Notes under the pieces: model-generated
The model's input: only the letters and a program-made list of their open reading frames with translations
What the model was told of the DNA's origin: nothing
Databases searched by the model: none
Source of the DNA: Micropterus salmoides
Taxonomy: Eukaryota; Chordata; Actinopteri; Centrarchiformes; Centrarchidae
Assembly: GCF_014851395.1 (NCBI RefSeq)
Contig: NW_024041484.1
Span: 6,334,183 to 6,398,182 of the forward strand
DNA length: 64,000 nt
Reading direction: 5' to 3'
Shown here: positions 23,101 to 36,476 of the stretch, piece after piece
How the letters are laid out: each line of letters starts with the position of its first letter
Position numbering within the stretch: position 1 is the first letter of the stretch
Program-made: the position numbers and the translations under genes

Positions 23101-26100
23101 AAGAAAGGACAATAAACCAAAAGTCAGTCTGCTGAAGGAAAATATATTCAGCACAGAATTTGTCCTGTACAAACCACTTGACTAATATGCTGTTTGGCAC
23201 AGTTAACAAGGGGACTGACAAGGCAATTTTCAAACCGTGGCAGGTGAGAAAGCTCTCACAACATTCTCAGTTCACACGGTTTCTCTGACTTTATTCTATG
23301 TCATTTTAACATATTTAAGGGTAGGCAATTTATTTTAGAAGTATTTTTTGTCATATTTTTTTGAAATCCTACATTTTACATCCCAACAGCAATTGAATGC
23401 TCGGTCTAAATAAATTTGGAGAGAGGCCTGAAGGGTTGGGTACTTTCAAAATCTAGCTGTCTCTTGCTAGTTTTCCAACATTACCTACCCCAGCTTTAAT
23501 CTGAACAAATGGGTACAAAATATGCTACAAAATCAGTTCCGGAGATATGTTTTAGGTCATTTGTTGCAGTTACCTTTTACAGGAAAGTTTTAAGTATAGA
23601 AACAGATGTACTATCTTTCATTCCTACTCCAGCATAAGGATCTTTTCGTATCAGTCAGTTCACATTGATATTAAATATTGGCTGCGCCCTGCTTCTTAAT
23701 TTGTGAATAGTTTCTCAAAGACAACTTACACCACTTTACATTACATTGTTTCCACTGTTTTGATAAAATGATGGACGTTCAGTCATCTGTGACCAACATT
23801 GTTGATTCCACAAAATTCAAGTATGAGCCTAAAACTAGAACAAAAGCTACTGCAGCAAACTAAATGCTCACCAATGAGTTTAACAGGCCCCGGGTGTTTG
23901 AGAGCCTTTCGTACTCTGTTGTCAAATCTCCAACATCTCAGCATGAAGAACAGAGATAAACACAGCTGGAGGGCAAAGGTCAATGCACCCAGCAGGATTA
24001 TGGTGTTGTTAACTGTTGAGGGTAAAGAGGGGAGAAGAGATAAAAGATTTAATGTTGTTTTATAGCTTAGTGGAGAGGTATGACGTTTGTTTATTCCATA
24101 TTTATGTATTTCTACATTTATTTATGTCAACTGTATTATATCACCAAAGCAAATTCCTCGTATGTGTAAAACACTACTTGGCAATAAAGCTCCTTGTGAT
24201 TCTGATTCTGACTCTGAAACTGCTGGGACATTTGTACTTTAACTAAAGGTGTATGCAGTCATTGATCTATAAAGTACTTTGTGCTTTTTAAGTACAAGGA
24301 ATTGAATCCCAGTGCCATCAGCCACCTTTAAACCTGTGTGGGAGCTTAACTGTAATTTGCTTGATTCATAGACAGAAAGGGCTCAGGCTGTCACACTACA
24401 GTATACATACTAATGAAAGCAGTGCAGGCCCTGTTGCATTAGTGGGTGTAAGTAATTCAGAGACTCAGACATATTCCGACAATGTCCTCATCACAGTGGA
24501 AACTCGATCAGTTTCACAGTTAGTGGGACTAATATTAAAATTAAGGCAAAGTAAAGAAAAAACCCACAAACAAATTGGATTATTTAAATGTGTTACTTGT
24601 AAAGGTTTCTAAAATCTTTATTAGATAAAAATAATACCAGTCTGACAGACTAGATCCCCTATAAGCTACAGAATCGTGAACCTTTACCAGTTTGACTTTT
24701 TCATTGGGAATGGTACAGTACCAGCTGATGATAGGTGTTGTGTTGACTCCCAGTGGATGACCTCTGGCTGAGAGATGCTCAGAGTCATGTTTTGGTTCTG
24801 GAGAAATCCCATCAGTCAGATCCCTCACTGCTCCAGGGGCGTTCCTGTGCTGAGAGACAGATGGCATTTGCTTGTGTTTACTTACTTCCTTGCAAAGATG
24901 AATGTTTTCTTCTGCAAACTAAAAGGATCATTCTGTTTTACATTTTGTTTCAATTTAGCTAATTTAGTTAATGTTCCAGGGCGTACAAACACCAAAAACC
25001 TTCAAAGTATAATTTGCTGATGTTTTTGTGCTGCCATATAAAGGCCAAAAGATGACTTTAAAGGGTATTTTAAACTGTTTAAATAAAAAAGAATCACATA
25101 AATTACTAGTACCTGACAAAACCCAAGAAATATAGATTAAAAACAAGCTGGAGCTGATTAACTGAAACACTGAAGTAAATGAACGATGAAAACAACAAAC
25201 TATTCATGTTAAGAAACAAGACCACGTGAGAAGGGGGAAAAACAGCAGTGAGCAAATGAAAATTAATGTTTCATATTGTGTATACTGAATGATTATATAA
25301 AAGCAACCTGTCATGCTAGATCGGATAATATTTTCTTTCATTGCAGTTCTTATATAATGGATTATTATTTCTAGCTCTGCTTCACTTGTTTTGGTCTTCT
25401 TCTGTTGTCCGTCTGCTTGTCTGTGTGTAAAGGTTCTAAACAGACTACATTTGAAATACCAAGGATATTGTGTAAGGGCTGGGAAATTTATTTAACTCTA
25501 AATTTATAAATTAAGCATTTGATGTGTATAGCAAATAAAGACAAATATTCAGGTCACAATTACATTACAAGATTGTAACTTTAGTTATGTATGTCTCCCT
25601 CTTATCTTGTCTACAAACTTTAATAAGTAACAGACCTCAAGTCATCAAGTACAAGGGCATAATAAAGGAAATATTAAATGTTGTTCAAATAAAGTGCATT
25701 CTGCTGATTAAAATGTAAAACAAGATAAATGCATACATTACACATGTAGGGATAATCACACAAATTAATTATTTGACTAAAAACATGCCAAACTGATATT
25801 CAACTTACAAGGAACCAGTAAACCTGTGAAGAAAATTAAACTCTGTGAAGAGCAATGTGGAGCATTGAGCTGTTTTCACAGCTGCACAGATATGTCTGAT
25901 GTCTGGAAAAAAAACTCCAGTTCAACGTTTTTATCCAAGTCTAATAGAAATCACAGTAACGTACTGACCTTGCAGACACTGCTTCTCTGTGTTGGAATTT
26001 GCTGTTTCTGCTGCTGTCCAAATGAATATACTTTTTGGTTCAACTGCAGCAGAGAATCAGCTTAAATCCCTTCATTAATGTTCCTCAGAAGTTTGCTCCC

Positions 26101-29100
26101 CTGCTGACTCCACATGGGAAGTGGTGCCTGTCTCACAGCTGAGCCTTCACATTCAAAACACTGTTCATTCAATAGGGCTGTGGACACAACAGAGAAAATA
26201 AGCTACAAGCACTTGTTTGAAATTCTGAAGGTTAAAAGCTTCTGATTCGAGTGAAGACTCTGCAGAAATATTGCTTCAGTTGTCAGTAGAAAGGCAGGTA
26301 AACATTTGCAATAAGTAAGCTATGCATAGGACTTTGTTCCACCCTCCGTGCCTGAACGTTGTCTCTGGTAGCGACCTCTCTGTAATAGCAAGTGAGTATT
26401 ATACTGTACACCCAGGAGTCAAAAACGTTTCAGTGAGACTTTGCCCGGTGACGATTTCAACACAGTCCGATTATCTTGGCATGAAACCTTGTGTCACTAG
26501 TTATCATTAAGATATTCAGGATAGAGCAAATCACATGAGAACAGATCCAGAGGGATTCACTTAACTTTTGGTTCTGGTAAAGGTCGTATGGGAAAATTGG
26601 GGTGTAAAATGACTGATGTCAAACATGAATAATAATAATAATAACATATATATATACACACACATATATACAATTGCAGAGACAGAGCAATAAAAACTCG
26701 TTCAGGGTTGAATGCCTTTGTGAAGAGGTGGGTTTTTAGGAGTTTTTTGAAGGTGTCATGTGAGGGAGCATTTCGGATCTCTGTGGGGATGGAGTTCCAG
26801 AATGTGGGGGCTGCTACGCTGAAGGCTCTGTCCCCAAAAGTCCACAGTCTGGTGTGGGGGACAGAGAGCAGGCCCTTGTCGGTGGACCGCAGGCTCCGTG
26901 AGTGGGAGTATGGGTGGAGAAGGTCCATGAGCATTGATTCTGACTGGTTTTTGCTCTTTGGGGTTTGCCTACATTTAACATAAGGCACTTCAGTGATGCA
27001 CTTCAGTGATGCCCACTGTTATCTATAGTGTACAGGATAGTAGTATAAGGCACAGTGTATTTAATATATATTGACCTTTTGTCCAGATGGCTACTTTTGT
27101 ACCAGGATTATGCTGGTTTACCTTTACTGTTGTGCTTCATTATCACTGCTCCTATTAACCGCAATCCCAGCAACAGCAGGCAGATGTTGTTTTTAATGAT
27201 TTTTTGCAACAGAAGCTGGTGACTGTGTGGTCCTTGTGCTTCTGGATTTAACAGCTGCCTTTGACACTGTGGACCATGAAATTCTGGTCTCTCGTTTAGA
27301 TCGATGGTTGTGCATTACAGGCATAGCCCTAAAATGGTTTCGATCCTACTTGAAAGGTCGGATATTCAGTGTCAACTGTGGTGACTGTGTGTCTACCACG
27401 GCCCATCTCTCCTGTGGCATCCCGCAAGGCTCAATTCTAGGCCCTCTTCTCTTTTCCCTTTATCTCCTCCTGCTTGGCTCAATACTCAGGAAACAGGGCA
27501 TCTCTTTCCATTGTTATGCAGATGACAGCCAGAGCTATGTACCTTTGAGCAAGAATGACACTCTCAGACCATTGTTTGCATGTCTAGAGGACATAAAGGC
27601 TTGAATGGCTCTCAACTTCTGAAGTTTTAATGAAAACAAGACAGAGGTGATGGTTTTCAATGGCACCCGGGGGACACACTCCCCTCCTCACCTCGATCCA
27701 GGCCTCCTAGCTCAGTATGTCACGCCAACCATCACTGACATAGGAGTCCAAATGGATGCTGATATGAAACTGGATAAACACGTTGGGTTAGTGGTTAAAT
27801 GTAGTTTCTTTCAATTAAGACAGCTGGCTAAGTTGAAACCAATTCTTTCTAAGCAGAATTTTGAGACGGTTATACACGCCGTTGTGACTACTAGATTACT
27901 GCAATGCACTTTTTGTTGGGATGAATGGATCATCACTCGCCCGTCTCCAGATGGTGCAAAACGCTGCAGTTTGTCTTCTAACGGGAACACGTAAATATGA
28001 ACACATATCCCCAGTTCTATGTTCACTCCATTGGCTACCCATTCAATTTAATATCGAATTTAAACTTCTTTTACTGACTTTTAAATCCCTGAATGGCCTT
28101 GCCCCCATGCTCTTTCGTCCTTATACACCTACCCGTTCGCTCAGGTCAGTTCTCCTGAGAGTGCCACAAACTTGTTGCAAACTTAAAGGGGACCATGCTT
28201 TTGTGGTGGCAGTTCCGAAACTGTGGAATGCCCTTCCTCTTACCATCAGACGCGCTTCCTTACCATCTTATTTTAAAACTTGTCTTAAAACCCATCTCTT
28301 CTGGCTTTTGACCCGGAGGATGACATTTGGAGGAACTCATTTGTTAGTGTTTTTAACTCTAAACATTAGATGTTTAGATGTATGTGATAACCTGTAAATT
28401 GGTGTTTGCTTTTAATCTTTGTACAGCACTGCACTACAGTGCAACTTCATGATTGCTGTTAAAGTGCTCTATAAAAAAATTTTGATTGATTGAGCTGTTT
28501 TCAACAAACAAGCTCTAATAAACCCACTGCACACTGCCTCTCCTTCCTAAAATGACAGACAAAGTTACACCAAAGGGAATAGTTTGGCTGCTTAAAAACC
28601 AGATAATTCCCTCAGTGGTTGGTGGAGATATAGTTATAAACCCCAAAATTAACATATGCAAGGATAAATATAATGTGGCTCCCTTTAATACTCTGAAAGT
28701 CTTACTAGACATTTAAAAGGACAGTGTCAGATCTTACGAGGAGCCTGTGATCAATACTGTTGTTGGGTGTGTGTTATAACCTGGCTCAAACGGCCACAAC
28801 AAAAGGGAAACACACCATGGTAAACGGTTAACATGTTTATTGAACAAAAATAAGCCAAATTAATAGTTATATTTTATTAACATAATTAAAGTATGAGGTA
28901 TGTAGTCTGTCATTTCAGTAGTGTCTGTGCAGGATGATGGTTGCATGAATGTATGTGTGAAGGTGTTGTAATATGCAAAAACAAGATAAATAAAGAGTGC
29001 GAGTGAGAGAGAGCGCGCGAGAGACCACACCCACTCATGACCACCCTGGGCATCACATCCCCCCAACAAGGGGTAACCCAAACCCACTATAACCTACTGG

Positions 29101-32100
29101 ACAACAAACAAAACAATACATCCCTCTGGCTGCACACTTGGTGGCCAGTGGCAACAACAAACTACAACATCATACTGTCAACATCTAATCTTGCTTCAAA
29201 GGAACAAAGTCTGAAATTACAGAATCATTCCATGAGTAGCACCCACCTTCAGAGAGACAGAATTGAACACTTCACCCAAGTCACAACCTTTGTGTGTTTT
29301 AAGCAAATTAACATGACACAACTGAGTAGGTGTCCTCTGATTAGGAATAGAAACTAAATAGTTTTGATCTGAAACTTCTCAATAGTGTATGGGCCAGCAC
29401 ACCTTCCCTGAAATAGTGAAACCTGAAGTGGTACTAAAGCAAACACCTGGCCCCCTGGGCTAAACCCACAGCACACTGCTCTAGGACCATATAGTCCGTT
29501 CACCTTAGTTTGAGCACCAGCCAAATTTTTCCTTGACATTCACACAGCTACATAAAGGCGGCGGCGAAAACCATTCACGTAGTCCACTAAGTTTTTAGGT
29601 GGCTCCTTCTCAACAAACCCATCCCAAAGGGCAGATAAGGGACCCCACACTGAATGCCCAAACTCCAAATCGTCAGGGTTGAAACCCGTATACTCCTGGA
29701 CCTCCTCTCTAGCTGCCAGCAAGAACCAGGGCAGTCCCTCCTCCCAGTCCTTCCCATCTCCATGCCATAGGCACGCAGCATAGACTTCAATGTTTGATGG
29801 AATCGTTCAACCGTCCCCTGGTTTTGTGCATGGTACGCTGCTTTACGGTTATACTTAACACCCAACTCCTGCTGGATCTGTTTGAACATATGGGAAGTCA
29901 GGTTAGAACAGTGGCCAGTCAGAATTACATGTGGGGTCCCAAAAGTAGAGAAACTATTAACTGAGTTAAAGCCTTGACTACTTGCTTCACTGAAATAGAA
30001 CATAGTGGAATTGTAACAGGATAACCTTTAGCATGACACATTATAGTTAACATGAAGGCACAACCGGACTTGGACGGAGCCAAAGGCCCCACACAATCTT
30101 TGATTACCTGATGAAACGGTTGGCTAATGGCTGGGACTGGACTCAGTAGGCATGATCACCTGATTGAGTTTGCCATTAAGTTGACATATGTGGCACGATT
30201 CAACATACCTCGCAACATCACATTTCAGGCGAGGCCAAAAGAAATCACGTAAGACTCAATGGTACGTTTTCCTTATTCCCAGATATCCACAACTAGAGTT
30301 GAGCCGGATACTCGGCTGAAACGAGTATCTGGTATGGATAAAGCACTTTTGCCGAGTACGAGTTATATGAGTAATACGAGTCAATATCTGTGCTCAGATT
30401 GAATAAAAATCCTCATTGGGTAGCTGACTGTGTCTGCGTTCTGTGATAGTAGTCACAGCGCCCCTCCCCTACACACATACAGATTTATTGTGTTGCTGTG
30501 TCCCGCTCTGCTCACGAATGAGGATTAAACTTTAACACTTCAGAAATACGACATTAGCATGACATATGCAGGGAGACAGAAAGTCGCTGACAGTGTGAAT
30601 GTCTAAATGAACAGGCGTAGCCTATAATAATGCGTTGATAGAAAGTGTTCTCATGAGCTGTATGAAAATATCGGCCTTATTCTTTCAGCTCGGCTGTGTG
30701 TCGGCGTTTCCAGATTAAAAGACTCGGGCCGGGGGTTGTAGCCAATTCTGTGGTCTGGTCGCTGCCACACAGACCACTGGTCTCTGCCACACAGACCACT
30801 GGTCTCTGCCACACAGACCACTGGTCGCTACCACTAGGGGCGCTAAAGATACTGGTCTCTGCCACACAGACCACTGGTCGCTACCACTAGGGGCGCTAAA
30901 GATACTGGTGCGCTACGCTGCGCACTGCATGACTGGCAGGATGGCTGCACTTCTCCACCGTCAGCCACTATCGTGCTCACAGTTTTTAACAAACAGGTTA
31001 AGGCCGCAACCAGCAAACATGAAACTAGAATTAGACTCTGTATTGACTGCTGCTTATTTGTTTAGTATTATTGGCTTTTTGATGCATCCTCCAATTAGTA
31101 GCACTACATATGATAATATGCTTGCTACTGTGTGCCGGCGGCCATCAGTGTGTAAAATAATAACACTTAAATATTATACCTACCATAAAGGGCGAAATTG
31201 CGTCTCTCCTTGAGCAATAGTCTTTGGTGGCATTTTTCACGCTATTGAAATCAAACTTTGATGCAATATCACAGACATCTGGGGCAAGTAGTGGACTGCT
31301 GCGAGTATGTTTGTGCATGTGGGTATGAGATGAGGCTCCACACTGCTGCCACACTGGTCGGTGCGGTCGCTGCCACACTGACCACTGGTCGCAGTTGGTT
31401 ATATCTACTGTAATACATCTATCATAATTCTTTGTTTAAATATTATGGATTATACCTATTCTGATTGTTGCACTATATATTTCAGTTTGTGGTTATACCT
31501 ACAGTAATAGCCTACATCTATCTATCTTTAGTCCTTGACTATAACAAGGCTGTGTTATCACCTGTGAATGAAAGTGTGTACATCTTTCTATATCAGAATA
31601 CTTAGTAAAATATACTCTATTATGTCTTATTGATGCACTGTAGGCATACAGTATATTGCAGTTTGTGTGGTTGTAGCCAGTCTACAGTAGGCTAATACAT
31701 CTATCTAGATCACAATACTTTGATAAATATAGCCTACAATATTATCGACACCGACCAGTGTGGCAGCGACCACAACAACCAGTGTGGCAGCAGTGGTCGG
31801 TGTGGCAGCGAGGAGTGGTATGTGTGGCAGCAACCCAAGACTGTGGAGCCTCGTCTCATGCCCTCTATCGCCAAATTAAAAGATTAAGTTTTCTTCATAC
31901 TTTGGTGTTTTTGAATTGAATAATGGCAACCATGCGAATAAAATACTATTTATTCATTTCCAGGCCATTTTATCAACTTAGTTAGCCATTTAACTTTGGA
32001 AAGTATTGTTTAAGGTTTCAAAACTTTACCTCAATTTTTTTATGTTGCATAGGGTATCTTTCCCTAAATAATGACATTTGTTCCTCCAAATGAAATTAAA

Positions 32101-35100
32101 TAAGATCTTATCTAATTCTTTGCATATTTCAGTAGGCATTTCCAGTGATAAGGATACATAGATCTGGATATTCCCTCAGTATTAGAACTCTGTTATTCAG
32201 TGAAATATCCCTCATCCACCACATGTTGAACCTTTTTCATTATTTGTTTAATCATAGGGCTGAAGTTTAGGTTATTGCACAGTTTTTCATTCTTATCACA
32301 CCCAGATATGTAACTGGGTTCTTCACAGGGATACCATTAACTTCTGAGGTAGCCTAATAAACAGATTTGTTCAAGTTCATTCTTAAGCCTGATACAGTAG
32401 AAAATTTCTCAACACATCTAATTGCTTTGATCCATTCCTCTCTATTAGACAAAAAAAAATAAAAAAAAATTGTATCATCTGCCAGTTATTGATCATTTTA
32501 ATGATCTAAGGTCACTTTAGGTCTACTTTGGAACCATAGACTGTATAAAAACTTGAAACTGACATTTTAATACAGCCACAGTTTGTGTGACAAGGAACAG
32601 AAAGGAGCCTTCCCTTAGATACTGTGGTAGCGACCAGTGGTCGGTGTGGCAGAGACCAGTATCTTTAGCGCACCTAGGAGTAGCAAACAGTGGTTTGTGT
32701 GGCAGCGACCAGACCACATAATTGGCTACAACCCTGCTGCAAACTGCTCATAATATTCAGCCACATAAGAAAAATAAAACCCTGCTGCGTCAGGGTGTGT
32801 GAAACGGACTGGGAGCAATTAAAAAATATTAAACACATTTAAAGGCAGTAAGTAGGCTGATCCTGCTGTACTGTAAAAATCTGTAGGCAACATTAGCCTA
32901 AGGCTTTTAATCTTAATCAAAATTTAGTCTCTGTAGGATCGCCATAGTCAAGAGTTTCTCCACATCACCACTGCAAACATAAAGCAGCCTATTGGCTAAA
33001 ACAATCTGTAGGATTTCCTACAGATGGTGATGTCATTTTCCAAGAGAGCTGATTGGTCAGTAGGCGGCGTTTTCACAGAGTTAATCCCTTTTCTGGAACA
33101 TAACCTACTCCGGAGTAGGTTAGCCTTCAGCGTAAGTTACCATGGAGACCTACCCCGCTAAGAAGTGAACCACTCATGGTAATGAAAACCCAGGGTTAAC
33201 CCCGAAGTTACCTGGATAAGCTCAAATCCTGCTTCGTGGTACAGGCCTCTGGTGTGGAAATAAACTAAAAAAAGAACCAAAACAAAAATCACACTCATAA
33301 AAAAAAACACACAACTAAAAGTTAAAAACAGAAAGTTCTGTTGAGTATGAAAACTCTTGTTCATTACATTTTACTTCATAATTGCAACCGCATGTGTTGT
33401 ATTCATTGTTGCAAAACTTGTTCTGTATATAGTTCGTTTGTTATCGTGAAAACCATTGATCTGAAGCTCAATGCTGATGCTGTCATGTAAATAGTTTTCT
33501 AATAAGCAATAAATATAATTTCTGATCAACCCATATCAATTGCATGTTTAAAATGACATACCGGTTAAAGCCCCGCCCATTTCAAGACAACCCGACCGAC
33601 TTCCGGGTTAAATCCCGCCCAGTCCAAGTACAGATAATTCATATGGTTAACAATGATACAGATAATGCTGTACTCGCTCATCCCTATCCACAACTCTCAT
33701 GTGCATTTTTCACAAAACCCACTTGGCACCACTACCTGAAAAATTGTCTCAGTCATCAAAAGAGGGCGTCCACTTACGCACATGCAAGTCGTCCTCAACA
33801 AAATAACCCTGGGCTACATCAGCAGACAAAACCTCATCCCAAAGAACAGAAAGATGAATTGGCCCTCTGGCTATTCACCCAATCCTCCCTTGAAACAGAA
33901 GGAAGTTCAGGTAATAAACCAGTAAACCACTTTCATCTCGCACCCCACATTCTACTGGATGAGAAACAACTAAAGGTGATGGCACGCTTGCCCACAACAC
34001 ACCGCCAGCTAGGTTGTTGCCCAAAATCATATGTACATCATCAATTGGCAACGCGGGACACACCTTGACAGCCACAACTTCTTGCACCAGATTACAGTTC
34101 AGCACTATTTTATGACGCGGCAACAGAATCAAACCCATTTCCATCCCAGTCATCAGGACAAGGTCCCCCATCTCCGTGGAAAAAGGCAGCACCGACTCAA
34201 CAATAAAGGAATATTTAGCTGCTGTATCACGCAACATCTTAATTGGACTCCCGACTAATGACACCATAGCATCAGTGATGAAAGGTTTAAACCCGGAACC
34301 GATAGTTAACACAAGCTCCTTGAATGGTGCAACACCTCGGCATACACTCAGGTCGCCAACTGACAGTGTACTCACGGCAACAGTAGAACACCACATTACT
34401 GGAGCATGAAAGGACAAATTATGTTTCTCTGTTGATTTTAACAAGGGGCACTGGTCCTTCCAGTGACCTTCCCCGTGGCAGCAGTTACACAACCCAGCTC
34501 GCCCAGCCCCTGCAGGGGCGAGCTGCAGATTTTACAATACTTACACCGCTGTAAAAATTAACAGGGTAGTTGGCACCTTTCCACCCCACTCCAGAACACG
34601 CATTCCCAATATTCCCTTTATGCGTCAGCACAGAGTCAGCCAATTCAGCTGCTTTAACTGCTGTGGAGAGCGAGATATAGGGCAATCCGTTGTGGGAGAG
34701 TATTTTTAAACTGCTCTAATATAATCAGTTCACAAAGATCAACATTAACAACTTTCTCTGCTGCGCACCAACGCTGAAAATGAGAGGTTAAATCGCGTAC
34801 AAATTCCACGTTTGTCTGTTCCGCACCCTTGACCCAGTTTCGGAACTTTAGACGATATGCCTTGGGCACCAACTCATATGACTTCAATATGACAGATTTT
34901 ACCCTTTCTTGTCCAAATTAACCTCACAACAAATGGCTGAATAAGCCTCCTGCGCCCTCCCAGTGAGGACACACTGAAGCACAAGCACCTTGCCTCCGCC
35001 ACGCGTTCAAATAAAAAAAATTTTCAGGGTCATGCTTTAAATTTCAGTACCGGACGCAAATCCGAAATAACACTACCCGACCTAGGGCTAACAGGATCTA

Positions 35101-36419
35101 ACTCCCGAGAAGAAAGCCTGCCTTCCCTAATCAGTTGTAATTTGGACTGTTCTGAATTTTTTCTAATTCAAGGAGCTTCTCAACCTCAAGCTGCCTTTCC
35201 CTCTCTATCCTGCTGACGAAGTTTTTCCATTTCCAATTGTATCACAAAAATCTCCTTTTGCTGTTCGAATGACAAACCTGGCATTTCAACCATCTCTGGT
35301 GGTAACACCAGCACAGACATAGGCTCCTCTGCAGCCAGACCCCCTGCTCAAACAAAGATTACAGTATTACCTTTTTAATGTCACCCTTACAACAACGCCG
35401 TAATGATCTGCCATCTTCACCAATTGCTCCTTCTTACAACCATTGATGAACGCCACCGTAGGCGCACCAAAAAATGAAGTCAAAGAAGCCATAAATGCAA
35501 CTTACCAATCAGACAGTAATGTTAACTACAGACACAACACCACCAACAGGAACACATCCACCTGACTGCCTAAAAAACTACCTACTACTCACCCCTAGTC
35601 TTCATGCTGCTTGTGGTGGATATTTACGCACGCAAAACCAGTGGATTTGCGGTGTGACCTTCATGCAGGCATGGACAGCTTGTCCGAAAACAGCTGACAC
35701 TAACCACGTCACCACAACTGTATGAAAACAACAAACTGACGCAACCCAAAGGGGAAACGCCACTTATACCTAACGGGGAATGCCTGTACAGAGCATACCA
35801 AAAACACAGTTACACTTACCCTCTGATCAGCACACAAAAACCTTATCCCAATCAGGCACTAAGGCTCCCTGAAAACTCAATACACATGATGCATCTCCCA
35901 AGACAAAGCACAAAACCAGCACACAGCTGGACCAAATGACTAATCAGCAGTGCAGTGACACCACACAACCTGATGCACCAACAAGTTTTACTGCACTAAG
36001 CTTTAGATGAGCCCCTATTTGTTATGACCTGGCTCAAAAGGCCACAACAGAAGGGAGACACCATGGTAAACGGTTAACATATGTTTAACAATAAAAAGCC
36101 AAATTAATAGTTATTTCAAATTAACATAATTAAAGTATGAAGTATGTAGTCTGTGGTTTTAGTAGTGTCTGTGCAGGATGATGGTTGCATGAATGTATGT
36201 GTGAAGGTGTTGTATATGCAAAAACAAGATAAATACCACAAAGCAATAGTCCTACCAAAGAAAACCAAACTAAAGGGGAAACCAGTGAGCCAGCCCGCAG
36301 GGAGGTCTGACCTGGCCTCGACAGCAGCCTCCTGCAAAATGAGACAACAGGTTACAAATAGCCTACACTCAAAGACACTGGGCCCAGGTGCTTTCAGTTA
36401 TCACAATCATCTCTTGAGC

Positions 36420-36476
<57 letters not shown>

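Larger units (their letters stand above)
30295..33545. mobile_element. Block of secondary insertions replacing the RT region
   Basis: Integrase sequence stops at about 30294 and protease sequence resumes near 33870. In between are a dispersed repeat with GAGTA/TACTC-rich ends (ctagagttgagccgg ... from 30295), the foldback element at 30733-32734, and a MITE-like palindromic segment (actccggagtaggttagcc) near 33105-33240. Boundaries are approximate. Confidence 0.55.

Noticed and set aside
24688..24849. Minus-strand open segment between an acceptor and a GTAAAG donor, considered as an upstream exon of the antisense ORF pair
   Set aside because: It leaves phase 0 while segment 23872-24012 needs phase 1, and the alternative frame contains stops.
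30762..30905. Regularly repeated units resembling a CRISPR array
   Set aside because: Units are adjacent 22-bp tandem copies without unique spacers, in a vertebrate transposon arm.
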